DNA of 50,479 nucleotides from Bacteroidales bacterium (lineage in GTDB: Bacteria; Bacteroidota; Bacteroidia; Bacteroidales; UBA932). The position numbers and the translations under genes are program-made. Below are positions 47,701 to 50,479 of this stretch, piece after piece; position 1 is the first letter of the stretch, and every line of letters begins with the position of its first letter. The stretch is taken from assembly GCA_017502125.1 (NCBI GenBank), contig JAFVVN010000039.1, positions 75,505 through 125,983 on the forward strand, written 5' to 3'. A model generated the notes under the pieces. The model was not told the DNA's origin. It ran no database searches and saw only the letters and a list, made by a program, of their open reading frames with translations.

Positions 47701-48728
47701 GCAGAGCTGTACACATTTATGCCGCCCCCGGAAGTCCCGACCCATATCGACCTGCCCTCATCCGAGTACATCAGGCAGGTGGTATAATCATCAGACAGGG
47801 AATATCTGTCACTGGCGTCATTTGTATAGCATAGATAGTTTCCGGTCAACGGGTCATATTCATACAGACCCAGACTGGAAGTCGCCCATAATCTTCCGTC
47901 ATAATACTGCAAGGTTGTCGGGAAGACATTTTCCGGCAGCTTCATCAGAACTCTGGCACTCGAGGCCATATGATTCACTTCCACAAGTCCGTTTTCCTGA
48001 CTTAACACATACAGCAGATTGGCATTCTTCGGATTCACGGCAAGACCTTCCACGTCATCCTTGTCAAACATGTCAGCGACATACGGCATCTTCTCCACCT
48101 CAGCCACCGATTCCAGATTTCTCAGAGACACCTTGAAGAGATTGTCACAATAGGCTGCCAGATACATGGTGTTATCCTTGGCTATCACTATCCTGTATAT
48201 ATCTCTCAATGGCTCACCGTCCGGATTCACAAGCCTTAAGCTGGTTATCGTTCCTCCATCTGCATCATACACATAAAGGTCTTCCGACTTCACACCGAGA
48301 AAAATTCTTGAGCCGCCGTCACTGCACATTGTATATACCCTGCATGACAGTCCTTCAAGAGGGCTCATCGAGTCTGATTCATGATTATACAGGACCACGC
48401 CCCTGTCCGTTCCTATCAACACATTTCCCCTGCAGTCTTCACAAAGCGAATTCACATAGTCCGAGTCCACATGGAAGTCTTTCCTGTCAAACAGTTTGAA
48501 TCTCGCTCCATCGTATCTGCTGAGTCCCTTCTGAGTTCCAATCCAGACATATCCCCGGCTGTCTCTCATCATACAACGCACTCCGTCATAGGACAGGCCG
48601 CTGTTTCGTGTGGTTATATGCGAAAACCTGAGCACCCTCGCTTTAGATGCAGCATCATATCCCTGGGCGTCTGACAGACCGAGAGACACTGACAGCAAAA
48701 AGATAATAACAAGAAATGTTCTTCTCAT
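44781..48728 (-). CDS. Hybrid two-component regulator with degenerate kinase and receiver
   Basis: 1315 residues: signal peptide about 1-22, propeller repeats about 35-690 ('DSRGYVWIGTQKGLSRYDG' and others), Y_Y_Y about 700-770, membrane segment about 779-802, kinase region about 819-1050, receiver about 1062-1180, AraC-type HTH about 1225-1310. In the H-box the His is replaced by Asn838 (codon 46217-46215; FLSNIANDIKTPL). The N-box Asn are Lys945 and Ser949; the G1 glycines are absent (YDTYPVG near 979), while a GIGL G2-like motif remains. In the receiver the phospho-acceptor Asp1112 stays, but the acidic pocket reads VEGN (Gly1070), Thr is Ala1142 and the conserved Lys is Met1164. The HTH looks sound (FSKSSFNRKVNALLGMSPNEYL, ICYRVGFNSPSYFAKCFKE). 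Convergent with the fusion gene, it likely controls that operon. Confidence 0.92.
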   Translation of the reverse strand: MRRTFLVIIFLLSVSLGLSDAQGYDAASKARVLRFSHITTRNSGLSYDGVRCMMRDSRGYVWIGTQKGLSRYDGARFKLFDRKDFHVDSDYVNSLCEDCRGNVLIGTDRGVVLYNHESDSMSPLEGLSCRVYTMCSDGGSRIFLGVKSEDLYVYDADGGTITSLRLVNPDGEPLRDIYRIVIAKDNTMYLAAYCDNLFKVSLRNLESVAEVEKMPYVADMFDKDDVEGLAVNPKNANLLYVLSQENGLVEVNHMASSARVLMKLPENVFPTTLQYYDGRLWATSSLGLYEYDPLTGNYLCYTNDASDRYSLSDDYTTCLMYSDEGRSIWVGTSGGGINVYSSASEDFRKYYRMSDGTSLEGCNARCIAEDYRGRLWVGTENTGLLYAERGSTLLQNYGPGDALGAVKALMVDGNRMWIGTNKGLWLLDLATGRLQQPVSSTVDNPLYNRRILDLLKGSDGMLYVGTAVGAYIYDPHTRSTDKIEGTGIDAIEDIAEDYSGTIWMATYSNGIYSYNSSGDKGLAHYCSKYDDSPVPEMVSSLSLDNDGNLWVIGFSSGLLKYDMETCSFSAYNKAVIPSFPSDLFYSCLHDDMGNLWLSSDAGLVLFNPERRSVKVYEESSGLLENSMRAGHLRLSSGELAFGFNSGLVSFDPQRILDHEKVNRPVVTDVYTHGKKVLAEDGIISRNAGQMTGLEFNAQQRSFAFDFAVPQSGLFVKYNLFCMLEGHDSTWRDVTVPKSVHYHNVPPGEYRLRIKTASATNEEESHHYPVRIVVNPPFFQSALGVITIISMFIVLALVIFYIIRKREKKRAERKREEYEKKREEQILSEKMDFLSNIANDIKTPLTLMKTPLANLSGMETLADNQDLQTVISETDMLDSMTGDLLDYIRAEENGYILQKRSVDIVEKVGFVCVNFKEVFEEKSVRLKFASKEKQLIMPFDTKAIGKVLTSIMNYVSGYAVSMVDVTMEKNDKELSIKVKYDTYPVGERHAEFMFKPFSQYASTRSIGIGLSYARTLVQIHGGDLRFTLDSSSHNASFCITLPIEMPKEQEIVRRDEVITNSSLPMLLIVEGNSKLLSYMKKHLKKSFNILSCSSAEEALQFLITWDIDLIVSDLGLPGMNGMELCSKIKANNATSHIPFVVIAASMPADVRLSCMKKGASQCIEMPFSMDYLKACVDNILENRSRVKSHAVQLRQNLAERAVNIVDRDEAFLEKFDSLIMENIANPDFTVKEMEQKLGFSKSSFNRKVNALLGMSPNEYLRKRRLALAAQMLGRKNSRVSDICYRVGFNSPSYFAKCFKEQYGVLPAEYTPNEDEK

Positions 48729-48800
48729 ATTCCCTCAATTTTCTATCCTTAAAGATACAACATTTATTTCAAATATTATAAAGTCGAAGGACTTCTGTCG

Positions 48801-48836
48801 TTTCAATCAAAAATTCGGGAGATTCTTTGATCGAAA
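48801..48836. promoter_or_regulatory. Imperfect inverted repeat, TTTCAATCAAA box pair 1
   Basis: TTTCAATCAAA (48801-48811) and TTTGATCGAAA (48826-48836) face each other with a 14-bp gap, one mismatch between arms. It lies about 75-110 bp upstream of the regulator start at 48728. Its resemblance to pair 2 suggests repeated binding sites for one protein. Confidence 0.45.
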
Positions 48837-48882
48837 CTGCCGAAAACAGCGTCATATCCGTATTTTGGGAGGTAAATCAGGT

Positions 48883-48918
48883 TTTCAATCAAAAAAAAGA
48901 CTGATTTTTTGATTGAAA
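48883..48918. promoter_or_regulatory. Perfect 14-bp inverted repeat, TTTCAATCAAA box pair 2
   Basis: TTTCAATCAAAAAA (48883-48896) and its exact reverse complement (48905-48918) with an 8-bp centre. The stem is AT-rich, so an operator is more likely than a terminator. Upstream of the regulator gene at 48728; function inferred. Confidence 0.55.
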
Positions 48919-48947
48919 TCTTTGTGACCGGCTATAGGTCAGCGTCT

Positions 48948-49075
48948 TGAATTGTCTGCGGTGTACGGGGGTAAATTGTCAGCGATGCCGGGGTGAATTG
49001 GAGTTATATTGTCGGCAGTGTCCGGGGGTATATTGTCGGCGGTGTCAGGGGGTATATTGTCGGCAGTGTCAGGGG
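48948..49075. repeat. 24-bp minisatellite, about six units
   Basis: Unit consensus TATATTGTCGGCAGTGTCAGGGGG. Units: 48948-48971 (24 bp), 48972-48993 (22), 48994-49004 (degenerate, 11), 49005-49028 (24), 49029-49052 (24), 49053-49075 (23). The three right-hand units are nearly identical; the left ones are decayed. It lies in the gap between tsf terminator and the regulator upstream region. Together with the inverted repeats and terminator it fills the only gap longer than 300 bp in this window (48729-49135); no gene is seen there. Confidence 0.85.
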
Positions 49076-49111
49076 TATATACAAAGAAGCCGACCCGGAA
49101 GGTCGGCTTCT
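49076..49111 (-). terminator. Intrinsic terminator of the rpsB-tsf operon
   Basis: Eleven-pair stem AGAAGCCGACC / GGTCGGCTTCT (49085-49095 with 49101-49111), loop of five, followed on the minus strand by T-rich sequence. About 25 bp after the tsf stop. Confidence 0.85.
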
Positions 49112-49135
49112 CTATATGGATATGTATTATCCGGA

Positions 49136-50131
49136 TTAGTCAGCGAGTGAGATTCTCTTGAAGCAAAGGATCTTAGCCTCAGCATCAGCTGCCTTGACAA
49201 CATCCTTCACTGCAGTCTTGCCGTCACCCATCTGGTAGCCCTGCTCCTCGAGAGTCTGCTCCTTGAAGAACTTCTGGAGACGACCCTTGGCGATGTTTGC
49301 CACCATCTGCTCAGGAAGGTTGGCTGCCTTCTCTGCAGAAACGGTCTTGATGATCTCGCGAGCCTGCTGAGCCTGCTCTGCTGTGATCCAGCCCTTTGCC
49401 TGGTTAGACTCGATGTGGTCCTCGCTATCTACGTGTGCAGGGTTGATGCCAGCCTTTGTGAGAGCTGCATCCACTGCCTTCTGTACGAGTTCCTCTCTGG
49501 TCTTCTGCTCAGCTGTCTTAAGCTCAGTGTCGATAACGTTCTGAGGTACTGACTCTGCTGAAACAGCAACAGGGTTCATTGAAGCCACCTGCATTGCAAC
49601 ACCCTTAGCCACCTGTGCATCGAACTCCTTGCTGAATCCGACAACGGCAGCGAGCTTGCCGGTCACATTGTGGATGTAAGAAGCGATGTAAGGTGCCTCT
49701 ACAACCTCGTAACCTGCGATCTGGTGCTTCTCGCCTGTCTTACCTGTCTGCTCTGTAACTGCAGCCTCAACGGTTCTTCCGTCTGCGAGCTTGCAAGCCA
49801 TGAGAGCTTCCTTGTCTGCAGGGAAGTTAGCGATAGCTGCCTCAGCGATAGCCTCTGCAAGAGCCTTGAACTCATCGTTCTTAGCCACGAAGTCAGTCTC
49901 GCAGCCGAGACCTACCACGATAGCCTTTCCACCGTTTACCTTAGCGATAACACGGCCTTCTGAAGTCTCGCGGTCAGCACGCTTCGCTGCTACGAGCTTA
50001 CCTTTCTCGCGGATGATTTCCTTTGCGCGCTCGAAGTCACCCTCAGCCTCAACGAGAGCCTTCTTGCAGTCCATCATACCTGCGCCTGTCATCTGACGAA
50101 GTTTTGCAACTTCTGCTGCTTTAATCTCCAT
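49136..50131 (-). CDS. tsf: Elongation factor Ts
   Basis: 331 residues. The N-terminal UBA-like part contains 'VAKLRQMTGAGMMDCKKAL', followed by the classic 'CETDFVAKNDEF' nucleotide-exchange motif near residue 80 and 'NPAHVDSEDHIESNQAKGW' further on. It catalyses GDP/GTP exchange on EF-Tu in the cytoplasm. The C-terminal extension ('GDGKTAVKDVVKAADAEAKI') is like other Bacteroidales EF-Ts. It follows rpsB by 29 bp, the standard bacterial pair, and ends at the intrinsic terminator. Core housekeeping gene marking the chromosomal backbone beside the glycan locus. Confidence 0.98.
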   Translation of the reverse strand: MEIKAAEVAKLRQMTGAGMMDCKKALVEAEGDFERAKEIIREKGKLVAAKRADRETSEGRVIAKVNGGKAIVVGLGCETDFVAKNDEFKALAEAIAEAAIANFPADKEALMACKLADGRTVEAAVTEQTGKTGEKHQIAGYEVVEAPYIASYIHNVTGKLAAVVGFSKEFDAQVAKGVAMQVASMNPVAVSAESVPQNVIDTELKTAEQKTREELVQKAVDAALTKAGINPAHVDSEDHIESNQAKGWITAEQAQQAREIIKTVSAEKAANLPEQMVANIAKGRLQKFFKEQTLEEQGYQMGDGKTAVKDVVKAADAEAKILCFKRISLAD

Positions 50132-50160
50132 TTTCGATAGATGTTAAAGTGTTACACTAA

Positions 50161-50479
50161 TTACTCTGCAGGAGTCTCTTCAGCAGCTGGAGCCTCTACA
50201 GCCTCCTCAGCTGGCTTTGCACCTTTACGAGCGCGGAGCTTCTTGCCTGCTGGCTTCTCCTCCACCTGCTCTGGAGCCTCTTTCTCCTTCTCAAGCTTCC
50301 TTTCGTCCAATCCCTCTTTGATTGCGCCGCAAAGTGCTTCCATGATGTAAGCGATAGACTTTGCTGCATCGTCATTTGCCGGAATCACATAATCAATCGG
50401 AGTAGGATCGCAACAAGTATCAACCATAGCGATAACCGGAATGTTAAGACGATTTGCCTCTTTAACGGCGTTCATCTCC
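50161..50479 (-). CDS. rpsB: 30S ribosomal protein S2, C-terminal part (cut by window edge)
   Basis: About 105 residues visible; the frame stays open to the window edge, so the N-terminus lies outside. Recognised by '[30 protein letters not shown]', the conserved S2 core, then a Glu/Ala/Lys-rich tail ([18 protein letters not shown], ending PAAEETPAE), as in many Bacteroidota. Small-subunit ribosomal protein, co-transcribed with tsf. Confidence 0.97.
   Translation of the reverse strand, partial: EMNAVKEANRLNIPVIAMVDTCCDPTPIDYVIPANDDAAKSIAYIMEALCGAIKEGLDERKLEKEKEAPEQVEEKPAGKKLRARKGAKPAEEAVEAPAAEETPAE

Noticed and set aside
44781-48728. Pseudogene call for the degenerate regulator
   Set aside because: The frame is intact over 1315 codons and the sensor, G2-like motif and HTH are well kept.
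48948-49075. CRISPR array
   Set aside because: Units are head-to-tail without spacers and no cas genes are seen.
48948-49080. Minus-strand reading of the same repeat as an eight-residue PPDTADNI peptide repeat
   Set aside because: No start codon upstream in frame; same arithmetic cause as the plus-strand reading.
48947-49150. Plus-strand ORF across the minisatellite giving repeated Cys-x-x-Cys motifs
   Set aside because: Starts at TTG without ribosome site, exists only because the repeat unit is 24 bp (8 codons), and runs into the tsf terminator; no independent support.
1-50479. tRNA, rRNA, transposase or integrase genes
   Set aside because: None found on reading the intergenic stretches and protein tracks; the accessory region shows no mobile-element machinery within the window.

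Overview
The window is a stretch of chromosome from a member of Bacteroidota, most likely order Bacteroidales. The evidence is the SusC/SusD pair, hybrid two-component regulators with periplasmic propellers, many lipoproteins with acidic residues just after the lipid cysteine, fimbrillin-like domains, the TTTG-N19-TAnnTTTG promoter form, and the rpsB-tsf order. Genus cannot be fixed from the sequence; codon use suggests a moderate-GC gut or rumen lineage. Apart from tsf/rpsB at the right edge and a higBA toxin-antitoxin pair in the middle, nearly everything is carbohydrate-utilisation machinery.

Layout. (1) 1-9321, minus strand: a six-gene operon read right to left. It starts with a fimbrillin/GLUG/propeller fusion lipoprotein, then two small conserved peptides (49 and 45 aa), a fimbrillin/GLUG lipoprotein, a stand-alone propeller lipoprotein, and a DUF5107-type protein cut by the window edge. 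(2) 9458-22334, minus: a polysaccharide utilisation locus (PUL) with a kinase-less hybrid regulator, a fimbrillin-like lipoprotein, SusC, SusD, a propeller lipoprotein and a glycan-binding-type lipoprotein, closed by an intrinsic terminator. (3) 22461-23257: higBA with a textbook Bacteroides-type promoter. (4) 23423-36937, minus: DUF5107-TPR protein, GH39-like, GH3, retaining-type GH97, inverting-type GH97 and a compact TonB-dependent receptor. (5) 37148-44779, plus: a third small peptide, a fimbrillin/FISUMP lipoprotein, a stand-alone propeller protein, and a fimbrillin/FISUMP/propeller fusion. (6) 44781-48728, minus: a second hybrid regulator whose histidine kinase and receiver have lost key residues. 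(7) 48729-49135: a non-coding stretch with AT-rich inverted repeats, a 24-bp minisatellite and the tsf terminator. (8) tsf and the end of rpsB.

How it fits together. SusC/D and the lipoproteins would capture and import a glycan. Five paralogous Asp-box propellers, each ending in a CBM9-like sandwich, would cut or bind it at the surface. The GH97/GH3/GH39 set would finish the oligosaccharides in the periplasm. The substrate is not resolved: the GH97 pair implies alpha-galactosyl and alpha-glucosyl bonds, and the propellers resemble GH93 (exo-arabinanase) at two conserved Glu at least as well as GH33 sialidases.

Most unusual points. Regions 1 and 5 each carry a split version (two genes) and a fused version (one gene) of the same fimbrillin-X-propeller architecture, with X being GLUG-like in one and FISUMP in the other. 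Both loci carry a small-peptide family sharing a 20-residue signature that ends in EG[IL]LCGS. Both hybrid regulators appear unable to phosphorylate themselves, one by deletion of the kinase and the other by loss of the phospho-acceptor His and catalytic motifs.
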